Source: CAZEJS01 sp964512645
GTDB taxonomy: Bacteria > Actinomycetota > Geothermincolia > Fen-727 > Anoxymicrobiaceae
Length of the DNA: 64,000 nt
Assembly: GCA_964512645.1 (NCBI GenBank)
Contig: CAZEJS010000012.1
Coordinates: forward strand, 9,787 to 73,786
Reading direction: 5' to 3'
The notes beneath the pieces were generated by a model. That model was not told the origin of the DNA, did no database searches, and saw nothing but the letters and a program-made list of their open reading frames with translations. The position numbers were made by a program, and so were the translations under genes. Positions 27,098-35,697 of the stretch are shown one piece after another. Position 1 is the stretch's first letter; every line of letters begins with the position of its first letter.

Positions 27098-27198
27098 CGG
27101 AGTTCCACGCTGCCTTGACAACCGAGGAAGCCGTGGGATTCGCTGAGGCCCGCGGCTTATTTACTGGGAATACCCCGGTCGCGGACCGGGTATTTTTT
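27080..27198 (+). promoter_or_regulatory. Tryptophan attenuator (leader RNA) upstream of trpB2
   Basis: Three hairpins follow one another. H1 pairs 27085-27094 with 27099-27108 (10 bp with one G-U) and includes the last Trp codons and the leader stop in its 5' arm and loop. H2 pairs 27128-27137 with 27149-27158 (10 bp with one G-U). H3 is the terminator. A competing pairing is possible: 27103-27109 (3' arm of H1) with 27132-27138 (5' arm of H2). A ribosome stalled on the Trp codons would free the H1 3' arm to pair with H2, releasing CCGCG at 27150-27154, which can pair with CGCGG at 27180-27184 in the terminator. A ribosome reaching the stop would leave H2 and H3 to form. The switch is inferred from base pairing only. 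Confidence 0.75.
27169..27198 (+). terminator. Intrinsic terminator of the trp leader
   Basis: AATACCCCGGTC (27169-27180) pairs with GACCGGGTATT (27184-27194) through 11 base pairs with a single bulged C and a three-base GCG loop, followed by an unbroken run of six T (27193-27198). It sits before trpB2 and within the same transcript, so it can only act as a regulated attenuator. Confidence 0.85.
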
Positions 27199-27229
27199 AA
27201 CCACGGCGGAGACGAGAAAGGAGCAGGAG

Positions 27230-28540
27230 ATGTCAGGAAAAGAAGGCCCGTACAAGATGTTTCTGACGGAAGCGGAGATGCCCACGTCCTGGTACAACAT
27301 CCAGGCGGACCTGCCTGCGCCCGTGCCGCCGCCCCTCCATCCGGTGACCAGGGAGCCGATCGGCCCCGAGGACCTGGCCCCGCTCTTCCCGATGGAACTC
27401 ATCAAACAGGAAATGAGCCAGGAACGTTACGTGGAGATCCCCGAGGAGGTGCAGGCGGTTTACAGGCTGTACAGGCCGTCGCCGCTGCACCGGGCTTACC
27501 GGCTTGAAAAGGCGTTGGACACGCCCGCGAAGATATTTTACAAGAACGAGAGCGTCTCGCCCGCGGGAAGCCATAAGCCTAACACCGCGATCGCTCAGGC
27601 CTATTACAACAAGGCCGAAGGAGTGACGCGCCTCACGACGGAGACCGGCGCTGGGCAGTGGGGGAGCGCGCTGGCGCTGGCGTGCAAGTTCTTCGGGCTC
27701 GACCTCAAGGTGTTCATGGTCAAGGTCTCCTACGACCACAAGCCGTACCGCCGCTCGATGATTCATGTCTGGGGGGCCGAGGTCATTGCCAGCCCTTCCG
27801 ACCAGACCGTTTCCGGCAGGGAGATACTTTCGGAGGACCCAGACAGTCCCGGCAGTCTGGGAGTGGCCATCAGCGAAGCGGTCGAGGTGGCCGTAAAGGA
27901 TCCCGACGCCAGGTACTCCCTTGGAAGCGTACTGAATCACGTCTGTATGCACCAGACCGTGGTCGGTCTCGAGGCCAAAGCGCAGATGGAGAAGTTCGGA
28001 GAATACCCCGACGTGGTCATCGGTTGCGTAGGAGGCGGCAGCAATTTCTCCGGCATCGCCTTCCCGTTCATGAAGGACAAGCTGGAAGGCAGGGACGTCC
28101 GGATCGTGGCGGTGGAACCCGTCTCCTGCCCTACGCTCACCAAAGGCAAGTACGAGTACGATTTCGGGGATGAGGCCGGCCTGGCTCCAGCGGTGATGAT
28201 GTACACGCTGGGGCACAAGTTCATACCGTCGCCGATCCACGCCGGGGGTCTTCGTTATCACGGAGCGGCCCCGATCGCGTCTCTGCTGGTGAACCAGGGT
28301 TACATCGAGGCGATGGCATACCCACAGACCGCGGTTTTCGAATCCGCGATGCTCTTCGCGAGGACAGAGGGACTGATTATCGCCCCCGAGACTTCGCACG
28401 CCCTGAAGTGCGCGATCGACGAGGCTTTGAAGTGCAAAGAATCCGGTGAGTCCCGGAATATCCTGTTCAATCTCAGCGGTCACGGCCTGCTCGACCTCGG
28501 CGGGTACGACGAGTTCATTGCCGGCAACCTGGTTGACTGA
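27230..28540 (+). CDS. trpB: Tryptophan synthase beta-like enzyme (TrpB2 type)
   Basis: PLP enzyme making tryptophan from indole and serine. The 436-residue length, with an N-terminal extension and the [12 protein letters not shown] segment, marks the TrpB2 (TrpB-like) group common in archaea, thermophiles and anaerobes. The Schiff-base lysine is K116 in GSHKPNTA, and the phosphate-binding loop is [10 protein letters not shown] near residue 275. TrpB2 enzymes usually stand apart from trpA and may salvage free indole; no trpA is nearby here. ATG follows GAAAGGAGCAGG. Transcription is controlled by the Trp-codon attenuator just upstream, which supports a real role in tryptophan supply. Confidence 0.94.
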   Translation: MSGKEGPYKMFLTEAEMPTSWYNIQADLPAPVPPPLHPVTREPIGPEDLAPLFPMELIKQEMSQERYVEIPEEVQAVYRLYRPSPLHRAYRLEKALDTPAKIFYKNESVSPAGSHKPNTAIAQAYYNKAEGVTRLTTETGAGQWGSALALACKFFGLDLKVFMVKVSYDHKPYRRSMIHVWGAEVIASPSDQTVSGREILSEDPDSPGSLGVAISEAVEVAVKDPDARYSLGSVLNHVCMHQTVVGLEAKAQMEKFGEYPDVVIGCVGGGSNFSGIAFPFMKDKLEGRDVRIVAVEPVSCPTLTKGKYEYDFGDEAGLAPAVMMYTLGHKFIPSPIHAGGLRYHGAAPIASLLVNQGYIEAMAYPQTAVFESAMLFARTEGLIIAPETSHALKCAIDEALKCKESGESRNILFNLSGHGLLDLGGYDEFIAGNLVD

Positions 28541-28702
28541 TGCTCGAAGGTAATCGAGGCCGACAATAAGAAGTATTTACAAACACGGGTGTCGGAGGCT
28601 TCGTTGCCGCCGGCAAACCGGCCCGGGACGCCGCCCGCGCCTGCGGGAGCGCGGGTGGCGTCAGTGCCGATCGACAAGAAGCGGGGTGGCATAACCGTGG
28701 TG

Positions 28703-29113
28703 ATGACGTGTCCGTCCTGTGGAGCCGAGAATCCAGACGACGCGCAATACTGCAACCTGTGCCTGTCCACGGTCGGGTTCGAGTGCGTCGAATTCGCCGC
28801 TCCGGTTATCCGTGACGAGGGATACTCCTGTAAATACCCCTCGAGCTTCGACGATGACGCCCCGACCCCGGTATCCGACGAGGGGAGTCCGCCGCCCGTT
28901 GCGGGTCCCGTTGACATTGGAGAGTACGGGATTCAAAGCGGCGAGGCTGTCACCCAGAAGTCCCCGGTGCTGAAGGACGAAGCGCCTCCGGTAGATGTGG
29001 GTCAGTACGGCCGCGCTTCCGGGCATCCAACCCACGAGCCCCCCCCGCTCCAGACGCTGGGAGAGAATCCCGCCGGTCCAGCTCCGAAGAAACGCCGCCG
29101 GCGCAAGCGCTGA
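28703..29113 (+). CDS. Zinc-ribbon protein of unknown function with repeated VD-G-YG motif
   Basis: A 136-residue protein (if ATG 28703 is the start) with one short zinc ribbon at the N-terminus (CPSC at residues 3-6, CNLC at 18-21), a long acidic and proline-rich middle with no clear fold, and a very basic end (KKRRRRKR). Two copies of a short motif, VDIGEYGIQSG and VDVGQYGRASG, lie in the middle about 35 residues apart. A GTG at 28589 would add 38 Pro/Ala-rich residues; it is 49 bases after trpB2. No good ribosome-binding site is obvious for either. Zinc ribbons of this sort bind nucleic acid or act as protein-docking sites; the function here is unknown. Confidence 0.6.
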   Translation: MTCPSCGAENPDDAQYCNLCLSTVGFECVEFAAPVIRDEGYSCKYPSSFDDDAPTPVSDEGSPPPVAGPVDIGEYGIQSGEAVTQKSPVLKDEAPPVDVGQYGRASGHPTHEPPPLQTLGENPAGPAPKKRRRRKR

Positions 29114-29138
29114 CGATCGCCGCCTGAGGCCCGGCCGG

Positions 29139-29167
29139 TTGCGCGAGGCGTTGTTCGAGACTACCAT
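29139..29167 (+). promoter_or_regulatory. Candidate promoter for the small membrane protein
   Basis: -35 TTGCGC (29139-29144) and -10 TACCAT (29162-29167) have a 17-base spacer. The same TTGCGC -35 recurs before rimP. Near the predicted start, CATGT occurs twice, flanking CAACTAG (29165-29181). Weak evidence. Confidence 0.3.
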
Positions 29168-29212
29168 GTCAACTAGCATGTGGCGGTCGGAACCGGCGGA
29201 TGGAGGTAATAC

Positions 29213-29461
29213 TTGGCACTCTCCTCGATTCTTGCCAGGGAGCCGCTGATCGCATGGTCCAGCTACTGGACCTATGTGATGTTCGCGGCGCTCATACTGA
29301 TCATCATCTGCGGCACCTGGGCCGGCGCTGTTGCGGCGCGAAAAGGCAGGAGCATGCAGTGGTGGTTCATCATAGGGCTCTTTCTCCCCGTTATCGGGCT
29401 GATGATCATTTACATCCTGAAGCCCGTGGAGAAGAAGGAGTCCGGCGGGACCGGCGGCTGA
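29213..29461 (+). CDS. Small membrane protein with two helices, unknown function
   Basis: An 82-residue protein with two hydrophobic helices (about 18-41 and 49-68) joined by a basic loop (ARKGRSMQWW), and a charged Lys/Glu/Gly C-terminus. The layout (G-x-W-A-G-A-V-A-x-R-K-G-R-S, then W-W-F-I-I-G-L) resembles many small inner-membrane proteins whose job is not known. TTG start with GGAGG about seven bases upstream, which makes translation credible. It stands alone between the zinc-ribbon gene and the tRNA. Confidence 0.6.
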   Translation: MALSSILAREPLIAWSSYWTYVMFAALILIIICGTWAGAVAARKGRSMQWWFIIGLFLPVIGLMIIYILKPVEKKESGGTGG

Positions 29462-29585
29462 GAGAGCGAGCCGGACTTTCGAGGCGAACCGTCATGTCTC
29501 CCGGCGTGGCGGCACGGCACTCCCGGCAAATGGAGCGCATCCTCGGCCCAGGGAGAAGTGGAGCGGATCGCGGGCAGGCGGGAGA

Positions 29586-29672
29586 TGGTGCCGAAGGCCG
29601 GAGTCGAACCGGCACGGGGGACTACCCCACTGGTTTTTGAGACCAGCGCGTCTACCATTCCGCCACTTCGGC
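29586..29672 (-). tRNA. tRNA-Leu (anticodon CAA)
   Basis: Read on the minus strand, the 7-bp acceptor stem GCCGAAG pairs with CTTCGGC. The D-arm begins TGGCGGAATGGTAGACGCG, and the anticodon stem CTGGT/ACCAG encloses CTCAAAA, giving anticodon CAA, which reads TTG codons. A long variable arm (class II) follows, as required for tRNA-Leu, then the T-arm with GGTTCGACTCC and an encoded CCA end at 29586-29588. 84 bases without CCA. Confidence 0.97.
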
Positions 29673-29684
29673 ATGTCCCGGGTT

Positions 29685-29693
29685 ATTATAGCA
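29685..29693 (-). promoter_or_regulatory. Extended -10 promoter of tRNA-Leu
   Basis: On the minus strand TGC-TATAAT, a perfect extended -10, ends 12 bases before the mature tRNA 5' end. The -35 region (about 29708-29713) is weak. Transcription would begin near 29678. Confidence 0.6.
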
Positions 29694-29719
29694 AGTAAGA
29701 CTATGCCTACGGTGAGCTG

Positions 29720-30493
29720 ATGCTGGCACACGTGACCTGCCCAGGGGATAGCGGGGCGAGACTCTGGCTTCTGCGAGAGTACGCACGCAGGGAGGTTCCC
29801 CTTCTCAGGCTCCTGTACCGCCTGATCAACAGCCGCGCCATGCGCAGCCGGGTCCTCTCCGAACTGCTGTTCTGGACCCTTGCGTACCCCTCCGCCAGGT
29901 GGGGAATCGCGGGGACCCCTCTGTCGCCGGATGAACTTCAGGGCTTTTTTTCGCGTGGAGGCAGGATCGCGGTGGGGCCGTGCAGGTGCAGGCTGGCACA
30001 TGGGGCATGCGGCCACCCGCTGGAAACCGACATTGTCGTGCGAGCCGGGTTTCCGGCGTGGACCGGGGTCTTCGGGCCGGAGTACAGGGAGATCGACGAG
30101 GCCGAGGCTCTGGAGATCTGCGCCAGGAGCCACGAGCAGGGGATGGCGCAGATAGCCTACACCCACCTCGATATCGCGGGCGGGGGCGCCACGTTCGTCA
30201 TCTGTAACTGCTGCGGGGACGGGTGCCTGCCGCTCCTTACGATGAGGCATTACGGCCGGGATCGATATCCAATGAACCGCGGGAATTACGAGGCCCTCAT
30301 CGACACCGACGCCTGTGAGGGTTGCGGACGGTGCGTGGAGGCGTGCGTGTTCGGCGTCCGGCGGGTTGGACGTGACGGGAAGGCCACGGTTGAAGATTGT
30401 CTCGGGTGCGGCCTATGCGTCACCCACTGTCCGGCGGGAGCATCCTCGATGGTGCGAGCTTCCGGGTCCCGCAACGGCCTGGAAAGAGGGTGA
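29720..30493 (+). CDS. Iron-sulfur protein with C-terminal two-[4Fe-4S] ferredoxin domain
   Basis: 257 residues. The C-terminal ferredoxin part has two classic clusters: cysteines 199, 202, 205, 209 (CEGCGRCVEAC) and 227, 230, 233, 237 (CLGCGLCVTHCP). A second set of cysteines comes earlier: 88, 90 and 97 (GPCRCR, then GAC) and 162, 164, 165, 169 (CNCCGDGC). Proteins with this C-x-C and CNCC pattern ahead of a ferredoxin occur in anaerobes and are annotated only as 4Fe-4S binding proteins. There is no membrane helix or twin-arginine signal. Probably an electron carrier or cluster-bearing regulator in the cytoplasm; the partner is unknown. It lies 4 bases upstream of polA. Confidence 0.8.
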   Translation: MLAHVTCPGDSGARLWLLREYARREVPLLRLLYRLINSRAMRSRVLSELLFWTLAYPSARWGIAGTPLSPDELQGFFSRGGRIAVGPCRCRLAHGACGHPLETDIVVRAGFPAWTGVFGPEYREIDEAEALEICARSHEQGMAQIAYTHLDIAGGGATFVICNCCGDGCLPLLTMRHYGRDRYPMNRGNYEALIDTDACEGCGRCVEACVFGVRRVGRDGKATVEDCLGCGLCVTHCPAGASSMVRASGSRNGLERG

Positions 30494-30497
30494 GGCG

Positions 30498-33212
30498 TTG
30501 TCCGGTGACAGTGAGAAACTGCTCCTGATTGACGGCCACAGTCTCGCCTACAGAGCGTTCTTCGCCCTTCCCGCTACCATGAGCACCACCGGGGGGCAGC
30601 CGACAAACGCCGTCTTCGGCTTCACCAGCATGCTTTTCAAAGTACTGGACGAAGAGAAACCCGACAGGGTCGTGGTCGCACTGGACGGACCGCGGGCGGA
30701 GCTCGAACGCACAAGGTTGTTCCCCGAGTACAAAGGCCATCGACCAAGAATGCCCGACGAGCTCAGGGGCCAGATGGAGATGATCCGGCAACTGCTCGAG
30801 CACTTGAAGATACCCGTTGTGGCCGCGCCCGGCCACGAAGCCGACGACATCCTGGCGACCCTTGCTGTCCGCGCGGCCGAACGCGGCGCGGAGGCCGTGG
30901 TCGTAACAGGTGACAGGGACGTCCTGCAGGTGGTGCGCGACGGCATTCGAGTGCTGATGACCGGAAAAGGCGTGTCCGACACGGTATCTTACGACGCAGC
31001 GACGGTGCAGGAGAGATTCGGGGTCCTCCCCGAGCGCCTCGTCGACGTCGCGGGGCTGAAGGGAGACAGCTCGGACAATATTCCCGGGGTGCCAGGGATC
31101 GGAGAGAAGGGCGCCACCGCTCTGATTCAGAAGTACGGGACGCTCGAGGAGCTCTACCGGCATCTTGACGAGGTTTCCGGGAACAAGAGGAAGGCTTCGC
31201 TCGAGGAGAACAGGGAGAGCGCATTCCTGTCCCGTAGACTGGCCACCCTGCGTACGGACCTCGACCTCGACCTTGACCCGCGGAATGTCAGATTCGGCGA
31301 GTGGGACAGGCAGGAGGTCCTCGACTATCTCTCCGCACTCGAGTTCAAAGCGCTCGCAAGAAGGTTCATGGATACGTGCGGGGGGGGGCCGTCTGCGCAC
31401 GACGACGGCAACAGTGATCGTATTCGCTATCAGCCGGTGGACGTGTCCGACCGCGGTGCGCTGGACCGGTTCGTCTCCGGGGCCCGGGAAGCCGGGGCGG
31501 TCGGGGTATCGGCGGTGGTGGAGGGCGGCGGCTACTGCGACGTTGAGCTCGGGGCTGTTGCCGTCGCACTGGCGTCGGAGGTGCTGGTCGCGAAGCCGGG
31601 GGACGATGGCGCGTTCGGAGCGGTCGCGGAGATACTCGAAGATTCGGGAACTGAGCTATGGTTCCACGAGGGCAAGAGTGTCCTGGAGGCCCTGGGAAAA
31701 CTGGCGACTTCGCCGGTACGAGTGACCTTCGATACGGCGATCGCCGCTTATCTGGAGAACCCTTCGCTCGGCACATACAGGCTCGAGGACGTCTGGGATC
31801 GCAACCTGGGTGGGGTCGTGGAGATAGCCGGGATGGAAACGGTTCCCGGCGAACCGGAACAGCCACGGCTGCTCGACTCCGGGGGTGGAGAGCAGGACGA
31901 GGAGTATGTGTCGAAGGCCGCCTCGGCCGCCGCCATGATTTATCACCTCAAGCCGGTACTCGAGGAGAAGCTCCGCGCCGCGGGGATGGACGAGCTGGCC
32001 CGGGAGGTGGAGCTTCCCCTGATGCTCGTGCTGCGGGAGATGGAGGAGGCCGGGGTCTGGCTCGACAGGGATGTTCTGCGTGAGCTCTCGCGCGAGGCCG
32101 CGGGGGCGCTTGCGTCCCTCGAGGAGGAGATTTACCGCATCGCGGGCAGCGAGTTCAAGATTTCATCACCCAGGCAACTGGCCCGGGTTCTCTTTGACGA
32201 GCTGGGGCTCCCGGCGGTCAGGAAAACCAAGACCGGTTACTCTACCGACGCATCCGTACTGGAATCGCTGCGCGACGCTCACGAGGTCGTGCCGAAGATC
32301 ATCGAGTACCGTGAGCAAGCGAAGCTGAAGTCCACATACTACGATGTGCTGCCGGCGCTCATCTGTGAGCGCACCGGAAGGCTCCACTGTTCCTTCAACC
32401 AGACTTCCACCACTACCGGGAGAATTTCCTCCAGCAACCCCAACCTGCAGAACATACCGGTGCGCACCGATGCCGGCAGGAAGATCCGGAAGGCGTTCGG
32501 GTCGGCGGCGCCCGGGTACAAGCTCGTCGTCGCCGACTACTCGCAGATAGAGCTTCGAGTGCTCGCGCACATGTCCCGCGACCCGCTGCTGTTGGATGCT
32601 TTCGACCGGGATCGAGACGTTCACTCTGAGACTGCCTCGCGACTGTACGGGGTCGCCCCGGAAGAAGTGACTCAAGAGATGCGCCGAATGGCCAAAGTCG
32701 TGAACTTCGGGGTTGTTTACGGGATGGGATATTACGGTTTGTCCTCCAGGCTGGGCATCAGCCTGGAGGAGGCGACCTCCTTCATCGATGCCTACTTCGA
32801 TACATATCAAGGAGTTAAGGATTACCGCGACTCATGCGTGGAAGATGCGTTGTCTCGCGGGTACTCCCAGACGCTGCTGGGACGCAGGCGCTTCATACCC
32901 GAACTTGCCAGTAACAACCGTATGACGAGGGAGCTCGGGGAGAGGCTGGCCATCAATACCCCGCTGCAGGGATCCGCTGCGGACATCATCAAGAAGGCGA
33001 TGGTAGACGTCTCCTCTTCCCTCCAAGAGAGAGGGATGGAGTCGAGGATGACCATCCAGGTTCACGACGAGCTGGTGCTGGACGTTCCTCCGGGGGAGGT
33101 CGAAGAAGCCCTCCGGCTTGTCGAGGACCGGATGTCCCGAGCCGTCGAGCTGGTGGTCCCGCTGAAGGTGGTGAGCGGGGTCTACGACGATTGGGGCGAA
33201 GCGAAGCAGTAA
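30498..33212 (+). CDS. polA: DNA polymerase I
   Basis: Repair and Okazaki-fragment polymerase of 904 residues. The N-terminal 5'-3' exonuclease domain (LLIDGHSLAYRAFFALP; GDRDVLQVV; GLKGDSSDNIPGVPGIG) is intact. The middle 3'-5' exonuclease-like domain lacks the DxE metal site (the strand reads VGVSAVVEGGG), so proofreading is probably absent, as in Thermus and many Gram-positive Pol I. The polymerase domain has motif A DYSQIELRVLAHMS (about 680), motif B RRMAKVVNFGVVYGMGY and motif C VHDE. TTG 30498 is the start, since GAGGGTGAGG precedes it and the protein then begins just before the first exonuclease strand; the frame runs back into the upstream gene. Confidence 0.95.
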   Translation: MSGDSEKLLLIDGHSLAYRAFFALPATMSTTGGQPTNAVFGFTSMLFKVLDEEKPDRVVVALDGPRAELERTRLFPEYKGHRPRMPDELRGQMEMIRQLLEHLKIPVVAAPGHEADDILATLAVRAAERGAEAVVVTGDRDVLQVVRDGIRVLMTGKGVSDTVSYDAATVQERFGVLPERLVDVAGLKGDSSDNIPGVPGIGEKGATALIQKYGTLEELYRHLDEVSGNKRKASLEENRESAFLSRRLATLRTDLDLDLDPRNVRFGEWDRQEVLDYLSALEFKALARRFMDTCGGGPSAHDDGNSDRIRYQPVDVSDRGALDRFVSGAREAGAVGVSAVVEGGGYCDVELGAVAVALASEVLVAKPGDDGAFGAVAEILEDSGTELWFHEGKSVLEALGKLATSPVRVTFDTAIAAYLENPSLGTYRLEDVWDRNLGGVVEIAGMETVPGEPEQPRLLDSGGGEQDEEYVSKAASAAAMIYHLKPVLEEKLRAAGMDELAREVELPLMLVLREMEEAGVWLDRDVLRELSREAAGALASLEEEIYRIAGSEFKISSPRQLARVLFDELGLPAVRKTKTGYSTDASVLESLRDAHEVVPKIIEYREQAKLKSTYYDVLPALICERTGRLHCSFNQTSTTTGRISSSNPNLQNIPVRTDAGRKIRKAFGSAAPGYKLVVADYSQIELRVLAHMSRDPLLLDAFDRDRDVHSETASRLYGVAPEEVTQEMRRMAKVVNFGVVYGMGYYGLSSRLGISLEEATSFIDAYFDTYQGVKDYRDSCVEDALSRGYSQTLLGRRRFIPELASNNRMTRELGERLAINTPLQGSAADIIKKAMVDVSSSLQERGMESRMTIQVHDELVLDVPPGEVEEALRLVEDRMSRAVELVVPLKVVSGVYDDWGEAKQ

Positions 33213-33305
33213 CGGGCACAGGGTCGCGGAACGGGCCAGGACAGGCGGCTGCCGGCGCCCCCTCGGAAATCCCTCTCCGGCAGTAAAATCCCGCCTGCGG
33301 CGAAC

Positions 33306-33334
33306 TTGCGGCGCCCAATGGTATGTGTTATGCA
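33306..33334 (+). promoter_or_regulatory. Candidate promoter of rpsA
   Basis: -35 TTGCGG (33306-33311) and -10 TATGCA (33329-33334) with a 17-base spacer, the -10 preceded by TGT (extended). Start near 33341, about 33 bases before the rpsA ATG, leaving the GGAAGGA ribosome-binding site in the leader. Confidence 0.45.
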
Positions 33335-33373
33335 TATCTGCGTACCAGAGGACTATTGGAAGGAAAAAACACG

Positions 33374-35029
33374 ATGGCAGACGACGACCTCCAGACCGAC
33401 GACTACGCGGCCCAGACTCCACGGACAACCCCTGAAGAACTCCCCGTCCAGACCCCCGAGGCGACCCGTGAAGCCGAACAAGCCGATCCCGACGAGGGAG
33501 AGGAGTGGATGATAACCGGCGCAGGCGCGGCGGAGTCGCTGGCCAGCCTGGGGCTGTCTCCAGAAGAGAGCCAGAAGGTGCCGGATTACGACGGCACCAT
33601 CAAGATATTCAACGAGGGAGACATCGTGCAGGGGCAGGTGGTCCGCGTCGACAAGGAGGAGGTCCTTCTCGACATCGGCTATAAATCCGAAGGGGTGATC
33701 CCCGCGCGTGAGCTCTCGATCCGCTACGACGCCAAGCCTTCCGAGCTGGTCTCCCCGGGAGAGGAACTGGAGGCGCTCGTCCTCCAGAAGGAAGACAAAG
33801 AAGGCAGGCTCATCCTTTCCAAGAAGCGGGCACAGTACGAGAGGGCCTGGGGGAACATCGAGCGCATCAAGGACGAGGACGGCATAGTCGAGGGTGAGGT
33901 CATTGAAGTCGTCAAGGGGGGACTGATCCTCGACATAGGGCTTCGCGGGTTCCTGCCCGCGTCACTCGTTGACATGCGGCGGGTGAAAGACCTCAGCCAG
34001 TTCCTGGGCCGGAGCCTTGAGGCCAAGATCATAGAGCTGGACAAGAACCGCAACAACGTCGTCCTGTCCAGGAGGGCGCACCTCGAAAAGCAGAAGTCCA
34101 CGGAACGCAAAGAGTTCCTGGAGAGCCTGGAAAAGGGCACGAAGAGGGCGGGCACGGTGTCGAGCATCGTGAATTTCGGCGCGTTCGTCGACCTCGGCGG
34201 AGTGGACGGTCTCATCCACATCTCCGAGCTCTCCTGGAGCCACGTCGACCACCCTTCGGAGGTGCTTGCTGTCGGCGAAGAGGTGAACGTGGAGATACTG
34301 GATGTCGACCTCGAGCGGGAACGTGTTTCGCTATCGCTCAAGAAAGCGCAGGAAGACCCGTGGGAGAAACTCGCCAAGGAGAAACCCGCGGGGTCGACGG
34401 TCCAGGGGAAGGTTACGAAGCTCGTGCCATTCGGGGCTTTCGTGGAGATAGCGCCAGGCGTGGAGGGCCTGGTCCATATTTCCGAATTGGCCTGGGAGCA
34501 CATCGAGTTTCCCGAGGAAGTCGTCTCGGTCGGCGAGGAAGTGGACGCCAAGATCATCGACATCGATCTGGACAGGCGCAGGATATCCCTGAGCCTCAAG
34601 CAGCTTTCAGCTCCCGGCGAAGTGGAATACCGGTACGAAGATGAAGTGGCCGGGGAGCCGGAGCTCGTAGACGCCCGTGATTACGAGGAACTCGCTACGG
34701 GGGCCGACGAGTCCGGGGAGGTCGCGAACGAGGCCGTCTCCGTTGCGCAGATAGCTTCGGAGGCCGCCGAGATCGCCGCCGAAGTGGAAGTCATCCAGGC
34801 GGACGTTGCTTCGACCGGCTTCGAGGCCGGCGTGGGCGAAGCGGCACTGTCCGAAACCGCTGAAGCGGTTGAGCCTACCCCCGAAGAGGTCGAGGATGCC
34901 GCCGAGGAGCCCGATCCTGTCGAGGCCGGAGAGGTCGAGGCGGCTGAAGCCCTCGAAGTGAAGGACGAAGAAAGCGGTCTGCTCGAGGACATTCTCGAGG
35001 ACATGAAGCGTAAGGGCCAGCAGGAGTAG
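33374..35029 (+). CDS. rpsA: 30S ribosomal protein S1
   Basis: mRNA-binding protein of the small ribosomal subunit, 551 residues. Four S1 (OB-fold) repeats are seen, about 82-151, 169-234, 256-323 and 340-409; the last two carry the best RNA-binding consensus (NFGAFVDLGGVDGLIHISEL; PFGAFVEI). This four-repeat form is the actinobacterial type. An N-terminal acidic tail (1-70) and an unusually long acidic Glu/Ala-rich C-terminal tail (about 420-551) flank them. ATG 33374 with GGAAGGA upstream is preferred to the longer frame from 33323. It lies just before coaE, as in mycobacteria. Confidence 0.95.
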   Translation: MADDDLQTDDYAAQTPRTTPEELPVQTPEATREAEQADPDEGEEWMITGAGAAESLASLGLSPEESQKVPDYDGTIKIFNEGDIVQGQVVRVDKEEVLLDIGYKSEGVIPARELSIRYDAKPSELVSPGEELEALVLQKEDKEGRLILSKKRAQYERAWGNIERIKDEDGIVEGEVIEVVKGGLILDIGLRGFLPASLVDMRRVKDLSQFLGRSLEAKIIELDKNRNNVVLSRRAHLEKQKSTERKEFLESLEKGTKRAGTVSSIVNFGAFVDLGGVDGLIHISELSWSHVDHPSEVLAVGEEVNVEILDVDLERERVSLSLKKAQEDPWEKLAKEKPAGSTVQGKVTKLVPFGAFVEIAPGVEGLVHISELAWEHIEFPEEVVSVGEEVDAKIIDIDLDRRRISLSLKQLSAPGEVEYRYEDEVAGEPELVDARDYEELATGADESGEVANEAVSVAQIASEAAEIAAEVEVIQADVASTGFEAGVGEAALSETAEAVEPTPEEVEDAAEEPDPVEAGEVEAAEALEVKDEESGLLEDILEDMKRKGQQE

Positions 35030-35031
35030 AG

Positions 35032-35697
35032 TTGGGCCACTCGCAGTTGTGGGGGCCTGCCGGGGACAGGCTCTTGATCGCCGGTCTCACAGGGGGCATT
35101 GCCTCGGGGAAGTCCGAGGTTGACAGGGAGCTCGAGCGTCTCGGGGCAACGGTTATCGACGCCGACGAGGTGGCACGGTCTGTGGTAGAGCCGGGAAAGC
35201 CGGCTCACAGTGCCGTCGCAGAAGCCTTCGGGCGTGACGTACTCGACCGCTCCGGCAGGATCGACAGGGCGGCGCTCGCCGAGGTGGTTTTCTCCGACGA
35301 GGGCAGGCGGCGCACCCTGAACGCCATTACTCATCCCGCGATATTCCTGGAGATGAAACGACGCGTCAGCGCGTATGCCGATAGGCTGATGGCCGACGAC
35401 GTGCCCGCGGTGGTGATCGATGCGGCCCTCATAGTTGACGCGGGGATGTCTGACATGTTCGACATACTTGTGGTGGTAACGGCCGACGAGAATGCCCGGG
35501 TGGCCAGAATGGTTGGGAACAGAGGGATGAGCGAGGAGGAGGCCAGAGCCAGGATTGCCTCACAGGTGCCGGACCGGAAAAGGGCAGAACTGTCCGACTT
35601 CGAGATCCCTAACGATGGTTCGCTGGAAGAACTCCACGAGAAGGTTCGCGAGGTGTGGTCGGAGATATCGCGCCGAGCGGCGGAATCCTACTCCTGA
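35032..35697 (+). CDS. coaE: Dephospho-CoA kinase
   Basis: Last step of coenzyme A synthesis, phosphorylating the ribose 3'-hydroxyl of dephospho-CoA. It has 221 residues. P-loop GLTGGIASGKSEV, then VIDADEVARSVVEPG, and the lid region (RMVGNRGMSEEEARARI). TTG 35032 has AGGAG five bases upstream, giving a 13-residue N-terminal extension before the first strand; TTG 35074 would give the usual short N-terminus. It directly follows rpsA with a two-base gap and overlaps the convergent two-CW gene by 10 bases. Confidence 0.92.
   Translation: MGHSQLWGPAGDRLLIAGLTGGIASGKSEVDRELERLGATVIDADEVARSVVEPGKPAHSAVAEAFGRDVLDRSGRIDRAALAEVVFSDEGRRRTLNAITHPAIFLEMKRRVSAYADRLMADDVPAVVIDAALIVDAGMSDMFDILVVVTADENARVARMVGNRGMSEEEARARIASQVPDRKRAELSDFEIPNDGSLEELHEKVREVWSEISRRAAESYS

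Noticed and set aside
27085..27230. T-box riboswitch upstream of trpB2
   Set aside because: No AGGGTGGNACCGCG-like antiterminator sequence or specifier-loop layout; the Trp-codon frame explains the region better.
33213..33290. CTGCCGG/CCGGCAG hairpin after polA as terminator
   Set aside because: Loop of over 20 bases and no T-run after it (TAAAATCC).
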